DNA of 64,000 bases, taken from contig NZ_JAFBCX010000012.1 in NCBI RefSeq assembly GCF_016907955.1, positions 124,001-188,000 of the forward strand. The letters are read 5' to 3'. Made by a program: the position numbers and the translations under genes. This document shows positions 34,160 through 42,192 of the stretch, in pieces. The notes under the pieces are model-generated. The model was not told the DNA's origin, ran no database searches, and saw only the letters and a program-made list of their open reading frames with translations. Within the stretch, counting starts at the first letter, position 1. Each line of letters starts with the position of its first letter. This DNA comes from Lentzea nigeriaca (GTDB taxonomy: Bacteria; Actinomycetota; Actinomycetes; Mycobacteriales; Pseudonocardiaceae).

Positions 34160-34204
34160 TGAGTTCGGAATCCAGACTCAGCTACAGTTCGGATTCCGAA
34201 CTCA
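34160..34204. promoter_or_regulatory. probable HxlR operator
   Basis: TGAGTTCGGAATCC (34160-34173) and GGATTCCGAACTCA (34191-34204) are exact reverse complements separated by 17 bases. The site lies between the divergent starts of the HxlR gene (34141) and the GNAT gene (34219), as expected for an autoregulating HxlR dimer. Confidence 0.8.
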
Positions 34205-34218
34205 GGGGGTCGATCCTC

Positions 34219-34731
34219 ATGCGCGTCACCGAGCTCAACCGCGACACCGCGCCGGAAGCTGTCGACGCGGTGTTCGCGGGGCTGTCCGCGCGAAGCCGCT
34301 ACCTGCGGTTTCACAGTCCGACGCCGCGGCTGACCGCGTCCGCCCGGCGGGTGCTCGTCGACGTGGACGGCGAGCGGCACGCGGCCGTCTGCGCCCGGAT
34401 CGGCGGCGACCCCGTCGGCATCGCCAGGGTCATCAAAACCGGCGAGTGCGGGGCGGAGATCGCGGTCGCCGTCGTCGACCTGTGGCAACGCCGCGGCATC
34501 GGCAGGCGGCTGCTGGAGGAACTGACCTCGATCGCGGCCAGGATGGGTGTCGCCGAACTCCACGGCGACGTGCTCCCCGACAACGAGGGGATGCTCGCGC
34601 TGGTACGCAAGGTGCTGCCCGGTGTGCGGCTGACCAGGGAAGTCGACACGATCCAGCTGAGCTATCCGCTCGCCTGGGTGACCGCCGAGATCACCGACGC
34701 GGACCTTATAGACAGCTTGCAGGAGATTTAG
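34219..34731 (+). CDS. GNAT-family N-acetyltransferase
   Basis: 170-residue GNAT acetyltransferase that transfers acetyl from acetyl-CoA to an amine on an unknown substrate. The CoA pyrophosphate-binding loop is in VDLWQRRGIGRRLLEELTSIA (Q/RxxGxG/A pattern, about residues 91-97), followed by the expected helix. The start of the domain (ELNRDTAPEAVDAVFAGLSARSRYLRF) is like the GNAT domains attached to acyl-CoA synthetase-type lysine acetyltransferases. ATG 34219 follows AGGGGG. It is divergent from and probably controlled by the HxlR regulator, suggesting a detoxification or stress role. Confidence 0.85.
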   Translation: MRVTELNRDTAPEAVDAVFAGLSARSRYLRFHSPTPRLTASARRVLVDVDGERHAAVCARIGGDPVGIARVIKTGECGAEIAVAVVDLWQRRGIGRRLLEELTSIAARMGVAELHGDVLPDNEGMLALVRKVLPGVRLTREVDTIQLSYPLAWVTAEITDADLIDSLQEI

Positions 34732-34755
34732 AGGTCGTGCTCCGACGATGACCGC

Positions 34756-35220
34756 GTGACCATCGCACGTGCCGCCGGCCGTCTGATCAGCCGTTCCGAG
34801 ATCGTGGAGCGGGCCTGTTCGTGGTTGCGCGACTCGGTTCCGTACAGCCAGACCAAGTTCCACCAGAACGAGCACGGCATCTACCGCGCCGACTGCTCGG
34901 GGTTCGTGTCGATGGCGTGGGGCCTGCCGGGCAAACCGGAGCAACGGCACGGCGGGCTGGACACCCGCGGCCTGGTCCTCATGAGCGGCCTGATCCGGCC
35001 GGAGGAGCTGAAGGCGGGCGACGTGGTCATCCGCGCCGACGGCACCAACCGGACCAGGCACGTCGTCATCTTCGCGGCGTGGGCGGAGGAACCCGGCCAC
35101 TACTGGGCGTACGAACAGGCGGGTGGTCAACGCACCCGCCTGCGCTCAGTCGTCTACCCGTACGAGACCGGGGCCGAGCTGTACACGCCTCGCCGCTACG
35201 TCAGCGTGCTCGAACCGTGA
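34756..35220 (+). CDS. NlpC/P60-like cysteine hydrolase, leaderless cytoplasmic paralogue
   Basis: 154-residue protein with the NlpC/P60 nucleophile motif RADCSGFVSMAWGL (Cys47) and a later His in RHVVIFAAWAEE that could complete the dyad. NlpC/P60 enzymes usually cut peptidoglycan peptides, but this one has no signal peptide. Residues ~12-152 resemble the N-terminal domain of the exported protein at 35643 (shared PYSQ, DCSGF, SMAWGL, RYV). The two look like a duplicated pair, one of which kept or gained export. The GTG start at 34756 follows the GNAT gene by 24 bases. Confidence 0.75.
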   Translation: MTIARAAGRLISRSEIVERACSWLRDSVPYSQTKFHQNEHGIYRADCSGFVSMAWGLPGKPEQRHGGLDTRGLVLMSGLIRPEELKAGDVVIRADGTNRTRHVVIFAAWAEEPGHYWAYEQAGGQRTRLRSVVYPYETGAELYTPRRYVSVLEP

Positions 35221-35350
35221 ACGAGTGGTCGCCGGTCTTGCCGTTCTCCGACCAGATCACGCCTTGTCGTCCGCCAGCTCGGACCACGCGGCCGGGGACG
35301 GCTGTACCTGCCCTGCCGACCCTCGTGCCCGGAGACCACGAGCTTGTGCG

Positions 35351-35533
35351 GTGAGCGACGAGGAGGACCTGACGTGGCTCGCTGGGCAACCGGTGACGGT
35401 GGCGTCGGCCGCGCAGGAAGGCGACGCCGCCCGCGCGGGCGAGATCGCGGCGGCCGCACGGGCGGAGTTCGCTGCCCGCGGGTTCTGCCGGCCTTTCACG
35501 GTTGACCGGCTGGAAGCCGCCCACAGGCCTTGA
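35351..35533 (+). CDS. small protein of unknown function
   Basis: 60-codon frame from GTG 35351 with the strong third-position GC bias expected of a real gene here, for example a run of GCG, GCC and GAG codons around the middle. The product is acidic at the start (VSDEEDLTWLAG), helical and Ala-rich in the middle, and contains a single Cys near the end. It has no recognisable domain. It sits between two NlpC/P60-like genes on the same strand. The 130 bases before it hold nothing else I can name. Confidence 0.45.
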   Translation: MSDEEDLTWLAGQPVTVASAAQEGDAARAGEIAAAARAEFAARGFCRPFTVDRLEAAHRP

Positions 35534-35642
35534 CCGGCCTGCTCACCGCAGGTCGAAGATCATCACCCGACCGGGCGCCGGGGTCGAACTAGGGCCGTTC
35601 GACTGGACCAAAACTTCACATCGCCTTGCTACGGTGACCGGC

Positions 35643-37109
35643 ATGAGATCGTGGGGGATGTTGGCGGTCGCCGCGGCGGCCATCACGTTCGGCTCGACGC
35701 TGGCCATGCCGGACGTCGCGGTCGCCGCTGCCGAGGGCGGGGTGAGCTGCGGGACGTACGCGGCGAACTCCAAGATCACCCGGAGCGAGATCCTGGCGCG
35801 CTCGCGCACGTGGATCAGCGCCCGCGTGCCCTACAGCCAGAGCGACTGCTTCGGCAACAAGTACGGCGCCTACCGGACCGACTGCTCCGGCTTCATCTCG
35901 ATGGCCTGGGGACTGCGCATCTCCTACACGACCCACATCCTCGAGCAGGTCGCGCACCGCATCGACTGGGAGGACCTCCGTCCCGGCGACGCGCTGAACG
36001 ACCGCGAGAGCCACGTCGCGCTGTTCGTCGGCTGGGCCGACGCGGCCAAGACCCGGCCGATCGTGCGCGAGCAGGCGGGCCCGGACGGCAGCAGGCCGGT
36101 CCAGCGGGTCTGGAGCGCCGGCACCGCGCGCCAGTACGTGCCGTTGCGCTACAACGGCCTCGTAGAGTCCGGCGGCAGCGAGACCACCAGCGAGACGCCG
36201 GTGACGGACAAGCCGGTCGTCAACTCCGGCCCGCAGATCTCCAACACCGGTCAGCAGCAGCTGGAGATCTACGCGCGCACCGCGGACGGCACGATCATCA
36301 CGAACTTCCACAAGACGAGCCGCTGGAACGGCTGGCAGCAGCTCGGCCCTGAGCTCTTCGCGGGCGACCCGGTCGCGCTGATGAACCCCCAGACGAAGAT
36401 CGTCGAGGTGTTCGCCCGCGGCACCGACGACAAGATCTACCGCCGCGTCGACGGCAAGTGGGTCGCGCTCGGCGACACGGCCGTGGCCGGCGACCCGGTG
36501 CTGCAGTGGAACGACAGGACCAAGGCTGTCGAGGTCCTCGCGCGCGGCGCCGACGGCGTGCTGCTGCGCTTCACGGACAAGTGGAACCCGCTGGGCGACC
36601 GCAAGCTCCAGGGCAACCCGGCCGTGGCCGACAAGGACGTCTACGCCCGTTCCGCCGACGACAAGCTCGTCAAGTGGGACGGCGAGAAGTGGCAGGACCA
36701 GGGCGACACGAAGGTCGTGAGCGACCCGAGCGTCGCGGTCGACCAGGTCTTCGTGCGCACCGCGTCCGGCAGCGTCGAGCAGTACGCGGCGGGCGTCTGG
36801 AAGTCGCTGGGCGGCAAGGGCACCGGCGCGCCGTCGGCGGTGTTCAACACGACCACCGGCTCGATCGACGTCGTGCAGCTCGGTGAGGGCGGCATCGTCG
36901 AGCACTCCCGCGCCACCGCCAACGGCTTCACCACGTGGGCCAAGCTCGGCAACACCAAGGTGACCGAGGCGAACGCGATGTACCACGCGCAGACCAAGAC
37001 CATCGAGGTCTTCGCCCGCACCGACGACGGCAAGCTGGTTCGCCGCTTCTACAAGGAGAAGGCGGGCTGGAGCCAGTGGGCTCTGCTCAGCGACCGCGCG
37101 ATCAGTTGA
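35643..37109 (+). CDS. secreted NlpC/P60-like hydrolase with a C-terminal beta-propeller
   Basis: 488-residue exported protein. The signal peptide covers ~1-29 (WGMLAVAAAAITFGSTLAMP). The NlpC/P60-like domain (~45-175) has RTDCSGFISMAWGL (Cys81) and a His in ESHVALFVGWAD. The C-terminal ~300 residues are about seven degenerate repeats of ~45 residues with the pattern VEVFARGxDDKIYRR, which look like a PLL/tectonin-type beta-propeller that binds sugars or cell-wall material. The likely role is remodelling of cell wall or attack on a target wall. ATG 35643 is used; the frame back to 35502 lacks a signal peptide. Confidence 0.8.
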   Translation: MRSWGMLAVAAAAITFGSTLAMPDVAVAAAEGGVSCGTYAANSKITRSEILARSRTWISARVPYSQSDCFGNKYGAYRTDCSGFISMAWGLRISYTTHILEQVAHRIDWEDLRPGDALNDRESHVALFVGWADAAKTRPIVREQAGPDGSRPVQRVWSAGTARQYVPLRYNGLVESGGSETTSETPVTDKPVVNSGPQISNTGQQQLEIYARTADGTIITNFHKTSRWNGWQQLGPELFAGDPVALMNPQTKIVEVFARGTDDKIYRRVDGKWVALGDTAVAGDPVLQWNDRTKAVEVLARGADGVLLRFTDKWNPLGDRKLQGNPAVADKDVYARSADDKLVKWDGEKWQDQGDTKVVSDPSVAVDQVFVRTASGSVEQYAAGVWKSLGGKGTGAPSAVFNTTTGSIDVVQLGEGGIVEHSRATANGFTTWAKLGNTKVTEANAMYHAQTKTIEVFARTDDGKLVRRFYKEKAGWSQWALLSDRAIS

Positions 37110-37121
37110 CCTGACGACGAC

Positions 37122-37153
37122 AGGGCCGCGACTCGAACCCGAGTCGCGGCCCT
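37122..37153. terminator. bidirectional terminator
   Basis: AGGGCCGCGACTCG (37122-37135), loop AACC, CGAGTCGCGGCCCT (37140-37153): a perfect 14-base stem between the convergent propeller-protein gene and the coiled-coil membrane-protein gene, followed by TCTCG. Confidence 0.88.
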
Positions 37154-37166
37154 TCTCGTTCCGCAG

Positions 37167-37679
37167 TCAGCACTGGATCAGCAGCTGTCCGATGGCCGCC
37201 TCGCCCTTGCCCCGGTCGTTGGCGACCAGGGACTCGGTCAGCGACTTGGCAGCTTCCCTGCACTTCTGCGCGCTCACCGCATCGTTCTCCGCCTTCTTCT
37301 GCGCCGCTTCGGCCTGCTTCTGCAGGTCGGCGGCACGCGTGGCGTCTTCCTTGCTCTCCTTGACCTTCCGGTTGAGGTCCGCGATCTCGCGGTCCTTGCC
37401 CTCGACCTGCTTGGACAGATCGGCGGTGCGGTCGGTCTCCTGGGCGAAGAGCACTCCGAGGGCGCCGGTGGCGCCGAACAGCAGGACGAGAAGAACCGTC
37501 AGCACGATGACGCCGGTCTTCCTCGGCTTCGGTGCGACCGGAGCCTCCGCGACGGGCTGCTGCTGCGGCGGCACGAATGCGGGAGGCGTGTACACCTCGA
37601 ACTCCGGCCCGGCCGGCGTGATCCCCGGCTGCACCGTGCTGTCCGCAGGCTGCTGCGGATCGGAAACAGGATGGGTCAT
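37167..37679 (-). CDS. single-pass membrane protein with extracytoplasmic coiled coil
   Basis: 170-residue protein. The N-terminal ~50 residues are Pro/Gln-rich and cytoplasmic. One transmembrane helix follows (about 54-77: TGVIVLTVLLVLLFGATGAL), then a ~70-residue charged coiled coil (LSKQVEGKDREIADLNRKVKE...) with Lys/Glu/Ala repeats, and a C-terminal segment with two Cys. The topology is probably N-in, C-out. I recognise no family. It is convergent with the propeller protein and upstream of nothing on its strand, so monocistronic. Confidence 0.7.
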   Translation of the reverse strand: MTHPVSDPQQPADSTVQPGITPAGPEFEVYTPPAFVPPQQQPVAEAPVAPKPRKTGVIVLTVLLVLLFGATGALGVLFAQETDRTADLSKQVEGKDREIADLNRKVKESKEDATRAADLQKQAEAAQKKAENDAVSAQKCREAAKSLTESLVANDRGKGEAAIGQLLIQC

Positions 37680-37736
37680 GACTTCCCCCCAAGAATCGGC
37701 CCCCTTGCGGCTATCATCGCCGTGCCGTCAAAGCCG

Positions 37737-38642
37737 TTACGTGAGCTGCCTCACCGCGTCGACGACCCGGTCGAAGAACCGGTCCACGTCCAGCTCTACC
37801 GCGACCCGCGCGTTCGGCTCCCGCCCCAGCCGCCCGTGCAGGTCGACGACGGTCGCGCCCCGCGTGAGCGCCCCGGCGGTCTCGATGCCCACGAACGCCT
37901 CGACGCACGTCACCAGCGTCGGATCGATCACCCGCGCGACCGCCACCGGGTCGTGCAACGGCGGTGCCGCGAACCCGAACACCTCGCGGTAGGTCGCGGC
38001 GAAGAACGTCATCAGGTCGCCGCAGATCCGTCCGAGTGGCCCCAAAGCGTTCAACCGCGCCACAACCGCGGGCGTGACCAACGCCTGGTGCGTCACGTTC
38101 AACCCGATCATGGTGACCGGCACGCCGCTGGAGAAGACGATCTCCGCGGCCTCGGGGTCGACGTAGATGTTGAACTCCGCGTATGGCGTCGTGTTGCCGC
38201 GCTCGGTCGACCCGCCCATGAGCACGATCTCGCGCACCGCGGCCGTTCCGTAGCGCTGCAAGTACAGGGCCACGTTCGTCAACGCACCTGTCGCGACCAA
38301 AGTCGCCGGCATCGCCGCGCTCATCACGTCGATCGCGTGGTCCTCGACCACACCAACGGAAACCGAGCCGAACGCCGGTCCGTCCATTCCGGACTCACCG
38401 TGGATGTCCTCCGCCACGTACAACGGCCGCACCAGCGGTCGTGCGCAGCCGCGTGCGATCGGCACCGAAATTCCGGCGGCCGAGCAGATCCGCTGGGCGT
38501 TCAGAGTGACCTTGTCCAGCGTCTGGTTGCCGGCGACGGTCGTGATCGCACGCAGGTCGATCTCGGGCGCTCCGGCCGCGAGCAGGATCGCGATCGCGTC
38601 GTCGTGGCCGGGATCGCAGTCGAGCACTACGGGGATGGGCAT
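37737..38642 (-). CDS. inosine-uridine-type nucleoside hydrolase
   Basis: 301-residue nucleoside hydrolase that splits the N-glycosidic bond of ribonucleosides. The calcium-binding signature DCDPGHDDAIAIL is at about residues 8-20. The mid-protein VLMGGSTERGNTTPYAEFNIYVDPEAA and the late HDPVAVA segment carry the other conserved metal and ribose ligands. ATG 38642 fits the family N-terminus; a longer frame runs into the divergent operon's promoter. It shares a 115-base control region, with LacI-type operators, with the divergent sugar operon, which points to pentose or nucleoside salvage. Confidence 0.9.
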   Translation of the reverse strand: MPIPVVLDCDPGHDDAIAILLAAGAPEIDLRAITTVAGNQTLDKVTLNAQRICSAAGISVPIARGCARPLVRPLYVAEDIHGESGMDGPAFGSVSVGVVEDHAIDVMSAAMPATLVATGALTNVALYLQRYGTAAVREIVLMGGSTERGNTTPYAEFNIYVDPEAAEIVFSSGVPVTMIGLNVTHQALVTPAVVARLNALGPLGRICGDLMTFFAATYREVFGFAAPPLHDPVAVARVIDPTLVTCVEAFVGIETAGALTRGATVVDLHGRLGREPNARVAVELDVDRFFDRVVDAVRQLT

Positions 38643-38658
38643 GAGGCCATCATCCGTG

Positions 38659-38691
38659 TTCATGTGCATGAAACAACCGAAAACGTTTACG
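38659..38691. promoter_or_regulatory. palindromes in the nucleoside hydrolase/sugar operon control region
   Basis: TTCATG-TG-CATGAA (38659-38672) is followed by CGAAAACGTTTACG (38678-38691), an AAACGTTT-centred site of LacI-family type. Both lie between the divergent starts at 38642 and 38758. Confidence 0.6.
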
Positions 38692-38698
38692 CCGACTC

Positions 38699-38745
38699 TT
38701 GACGAGGTCAGGGCCGGTGCGGCTAGCGTGTGGAAACCGCTTACC
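38699..38745 (+). promoter_or_regulatory. promoter of the sugar operon with LacI-type operator
   Basis: TTGACG (38699-38704) as -35 and TAGCGT (38724-38729) as -10, with a 19-base spacer. TGGAAACCGCTTACC (38731-38745) overlaps the expected transcription start and resembles the LacI/GalR half-site pattern with a central CG. A repressor bound there would block the operon. No LacI gene is in the window. Confidence 0.6.
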
Positions 38746-38757
38746 GGGGAGGTTCGC

Positions 38758-40023
38758 ATGGTCCGCAGGCGCTACGCCGTCGTCGGCACCGGAGCACGGG
38801 CCGAGCGGCACGTCCACGCCATCGCGGTCGAGCACGCGGACACCTGTCAGCTCGTCGCGTTCGCCGACGTGAACCACACCCGGATGGGCGTCCACAACGA
38901 CCGGCTCGTGGCACAGGGGGTCGAGCCGGTTCCCACGTACGACGCGGGCGACTTCCTCACGATGCTTGACGAACAGCGGGTCGACGTGGTCGTCGTGACG
39001 ACGGTCGACCGGCACCACGTCACGTACGTCGTGGAGGCACTGGACGCCGGCCGCGACGTCGTGACGGAGAAGCCGATGACGACGGACGTCCCGTCGGCAC
39101 GCAAGATCCTCGATGCGGTGCAGCGCAACGACGGCGACGTCACCGTCACGTTCAACTACCGCTACAACCCCATCCACGAGAAGGTCCGCGAGCTGCTCGC
39201 GGACGGCGCCGTCGGCGAGATCGGGTCCGTGCACTTCGAGTGGTTGCTCGACACCCGGCACGGCGCCGACTACTTCCGCCGCTGGCACCGCGACAAGGCC
39301 AACTCCGGCGGGCTCATGGTGCACAAGGCGACGCACCACTTCGACCTGCTCAACTGGTGGGTCGGCAGCGTTCCCGAGACGGTTTACGCGCATGGCCGGT
39401 TGTTCTTCTACGGCGACGAGAACGGCAAACGCCACGGCTACTCCGCAGACGACCGGTTCACGATGAAACTGGAGCAGAACGACTGGCTCAGGAAGCTCTA
39501 CCGCGACGCGCAGCACGAGGACGGTTACCGCCGCGACCAGAACCCGTTCGACCCCGGTGTGTCCATTGAGGACGACATGTCGGTGATCGTCCGCTACGTC
39601 GGCGGTGTGAACCTGACCTACCACCTCACGGCCTATTCGCCGTGGGAGGGCTATCGGCTGATGGTCAACGGCAGCAAGGGAAGGCTCGAACTGGAGGTCG
39701 TCGAGAACTCCTGGGTGTCGAGCCAGAACCCGGCGGTGCACGGCGTCAACGCCAACCCGGAGGAGGGATGGGCGAAGCTCTCCGTGCAACGGCTGTTCGA
39801 GCAACGGGAGGAGATCCCGCTGGAGTACGACCGGGACGGTCACGGTGGCGCCGACCAACGCATGGTCGACGCACTGTACGGCCCACCTGGACAGGACGAC
39901 CCGTTGGGACGCAAGGCAACGCACTACGACGGCACGCTCTCGCTGCTGACCGGTTTCGCCGCCAACCGCAGCTTCGAGACCGGGGAACCGGTCCGCGTCG
40001 TCGACGTCATCGATCTGCGATGA
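38758..40023 (+). CDS. Gfo/Idh/MocA-family sugar dehydrogenase
   Basis: 421-residue NAD(P)-dependent oxidoreductase. The N-terminal Rossmann fold has YAVVGTGARAERH (residues ~6-18). The catalytic-region motif EKPMTTD, with its conserved Lys, is near residue 109. The large C-terminal alpha/beta domain contains GGLMVHKATHHFDLLNWW, which carries the family's His/Asp pair. Members oxidise or reduce cyclic polyols and sugars. It is the first gene of a six-gene operon with ABC sugar uptake. ATG 38758 follows GGGGAGG. Confidence 0.88.
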   Translation: MVRRRYAVVGTGARAERHVHAIAVEHADTCQLVAFADVNHTRMGVHNDRLVAQGVEPVPTYDAGDFLTMLDEQRVDVVVVTTVDRHHVTYVVEALDAGRDVVTEKPMTTDVPSARKILDAVQRNDGDVTVTFNYRYNPIHEKVRELLADGAVGEIGSVHFEWLLDTRHGADYFRRWHRDKANSGGLMVHKATHHFDLLNWWVGSVPETVYAHGRLFFYGDENGKRHGYSADDRFTMKLEQNDWLRKLYRDAQHEDGYRRDQNPFDPGVSIEDDMSVIVRYVGGVNLTYHLTAYSPWEGYRLMVNGSKGRLELEVVENSWVSSQNPAVHGVNANPEEGWAKLSVQRLFEQREEIPLEYDRDGHGGADQRMVDALYGPPGQDDPLGRKATHYDGTLSLLTGFAANRSFETGEPVRVVDVIDLR

Positions 40024-40033
40024 GAGGAAACCT

Positions 40034-41299
40034 GTGAAAGCGCACAAGGTTGTGGGCTTGGTGCTGGGCGCGGTGTTCCTCGCGTCCGGTTGCGGCGGCG
40101 GATCGGCGAGCGGCGGTCAGACCGAGATCCGGTTCATCTGGTGGGGCAACGACAATCGCGCCAAGGTGACCAACGAGGCGGTGCGGCTGTTCGAGAGCCG
40201 CAACACGGACATCAAGGTCTCGACGTCGTTCCAGAACTTCCAGAACTACTTCGAGAAGCTCTCCACCGAGATCGCCGGCGGCAACGCCCCGGACGTCATC
40301 CAGATGGACTACCGCTACCTCAACGAGTACGCGGGCCGCAACGTGCTGCTCGACCTCACCCCGTACGTGGGCAAGGAAATCCGCACGGCCGACTGGGACC
40401 AGGGGTTCATCGGCAGCGGCAAGCTCAGGGGCAAGCAGGTCGCCATGCCGTTGGCGCAGAACTCCACCACCATCGTCTACGACCCGAAGCTGTTCGAGGC
40501 GGCCGGGGTCAAGGCGCCGGAGATCGGCTGGACCTGGGCCGACTACAAGGAGACCGCCGCGAGGATCCAGGCCGGCACCGGGGGGAAGATCGCGGGCTCC
40601 ACGGACTTCGGCGGCACCGAGGACGTCTTCGAGACCTGGCTCCGGCAGCGTGGCAAGACCCTCTACACCGACGACGGCAAGCCCGGTTACACCAGGGACG
40701 ACCTGAAGGCGTTCTGGCAGCTGTCCAAGGACTTCCGCGACGCGAAGGCGACCACGCCCGCGGAACTGGTGACCACGTTGAACGCCGGCGCCGAGCAGAC
40801 CCCGATGGGCAAGAAGCTCTCGGCGTCCGAACACAGCTACGACAGCCTCTACGGCGGCTACAACACGGTCCGCCCGGACGAGCTCAAGCTCGGCCCGTAT
40901 CCCAGCGACAGCAAGGTCCTCGGCTCCTACCGTAAACCGTCGCAGCTGATCAGCGCCTCCGCCCGCACCAAGAACAAGGAGGCGGCGGTCAAGCTGATCG
41001 ACTTCCTGCTCAACGACCCGGACGCGGGCAAGATCCTCGGTGCGAACCGCGGGTTGCCGGCGAACCTGAAGATCCGCGAGGCAGTGGCGCAGAACCTCAG
41101 CGGTGCCGACAAAGTCGTCTTCGAGTACCAGAAGTCGGTCGACGCGAAGCTCGGCGACGCACCCGCCGCACCGCCCAAAGGTGACGGCGCGATCTACAAG
41201 CTGATGCAGCGCAAGCACGAGGAGATCGTCTTCGGCAGGAAGACGATCGACCAGGCGGTGGAGGAGTTCTGGCGTGACGCTGAAGAAGCGTTGAAGTAG
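40034..41299 (+). CDS. sugar ABC transporter substrate-binding lipoprotein
   Basis: 421-residue family-1 carbohydrate-binding protein. The lipoprotein signal ends in LASGC (lipidated Cys ~20). The mature protein starts with a Gly/Ser linker and EIRFIWWGNDNRAKVT, typical of the CUT1 (oligosaccharide) class. A later segment, SYRKPSQLISASARTKNKEAAVKLIDFLLN, is the hinge-end signature of the class. It delivers an unknown sugar to the two permeases that follow. The GTG start at 40034 follows GAGAGG. The stop overlaps the start of the first permease gene. Confidence 0.88.
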   Translation: MKAHKVVGLVLGAVFLASGCGGGSASGGQTEIRFIWWGNDNRAKVTNEAVRLFESRNTDIKVSTSFQNFQNYFEKLSTEIAGGNAPDVIQMDYRYLNEYAGRNVLLDLTPYVGKEIRTADWDQGFIGSGKLRGKQVAMPLAQNSTTIVYDPKLFEAAGVKAPEIGWTWADYKETAARIQAGTGGKIAGSTDFGGTEDVFETWLRQRGKTLYTDDGKPGYTRDDLKAFWQLSKDFRDAKATTPAELVTTLNAGAEQTPMGKKLSASEHSYDSLYGGYNTVRPDELKLGPYPSDSKVLGSYRKPSQLISASARTKNKEAAVKLIDFLLNDPDAGKILGANRGLPANLKIREAVAQNLSGADKVVFEYQKSVDAKLGDAPAAPPKGDGAIYKLMQRKHEEIVFGRKTIDQAVEEFWRDAEEALK

Positions 41300-42192
41300 T
41301 GGTGCTCGCCGAGCGGGTGCATCCCGCACCGGTGAAGCCGGTCGCCGAGGGCGCGCCCCCTCGGCGGCCGAGGAACGTCGCGTACTTGTTCCTCGGTCCG
41401 TGGCTGCTCGGGGCGATCGGCCTGACGGTCGCGCCCATGGTCGTGTCGCTGTACCTGTCGTTCACCGACTACGACCTGTTCAACTCCCCGCGGTGGATCG
41501 GGCTCGACAACTACCTGAAGCTCTTCGGTGACGACCCGCGCTACCTGCAGTCGGTCGGCGTGACCCTGCGGTACGTCGCGTGGTCGGTGCCGATGAAGCT
41601 CGTGCTGGCGCTGGCCGTCGCTTTGCTGCTGAACTCGTTGCGCGGCAAGGGGCAGGCGTTCTTCCGTTCGGCCTTCTACGCGCCATCGTTGCTCGGTGCC
41701 TCGGTCGGGCTGGCGCTGGCGTGGCGGGCGATCTTCGACACCTGGGTCGACACGCCGGACCACGCGTTGATCACCATCGTGCTGTTGTCCGCGTGGCAGT
41801 TCGGTGCGCCGATGGTCATCTTCCTGGCTGGGCTGCAACAGATTCCGCGCGACCTCTTCGACGCGGCGGCCGTCGACGGCGCCGGCTGGTGGCGGCGGTT
41901 GTGGTCGATCACGCTGCCGATGCTCTCGCCGGTGCTGTTCTTCAACCTCGTGCTGGAGACGATCCACGCGTTCCAGGCGTTCACGCAGGCGTTCGTGGTG
42001 AGCGGGGGCCGCGGCGGGCCCGCCGACTCGACGTTGTTCTACACGCTCTACCTGTACGAGCGTGGCTTCACGGAGTTCCGCATGGGTTACGCGTCGGCGA
42101 TGGCGTGGGTGCTGCTGGTCGCGATCGCGCTGATCACCGCGGTGCTGTTCCGCACTTCGAGGTACTGGGTGTTCTACGGAGACGAGCGATGA
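41299..42192 (+). CDS. CUT1 sugar ABC transporter permease 1 (MalF/UgpA-like)
   Basis: 297-residue permease with six predicted transmembrane helices. The cytoplasmic EAA-loop motif is RDLFDAAAVDGAGWWRRLWSITLPML, which docks on the ATPase. The N-terminal RNVAYLFLGPWLLG is typical of the first permease in CUT1 systems. The GTG start shares a base with the preceding stop (TAGTG), and the end overlaps the next permease by four bases. No ATPase gene is in the operon; actinomycetes usually supply a shared MsiK-type ATPase for such systems. Confidence 0.9.
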   Translation: MVLAERVHPAPVKPVAEGAPPRRPRNVAYLFLGPWLLGAIGLTVAPMVVSLYLSFTDYDLFNSPRWIGLDNYLKLFGDDPRYLQSVGVTLRYVAWSVPMKLVLALAVALLLNSLRGKGQAFFRSAFYAPSLLGASVGLALAWRAIFDTWVDTPDHALITIVLLSAWQFGAPMVIFLAGLQQIPRDLFDAAAVDGAGWWRRLWSITLPMLSPVLFFNLVLETIHAFQAFTQAFVVSGGRGGPADSTLFYTLYLYERGFTEFRMGYASAMAWVLLVAIALITAVLFRTSRYWVFYGDER

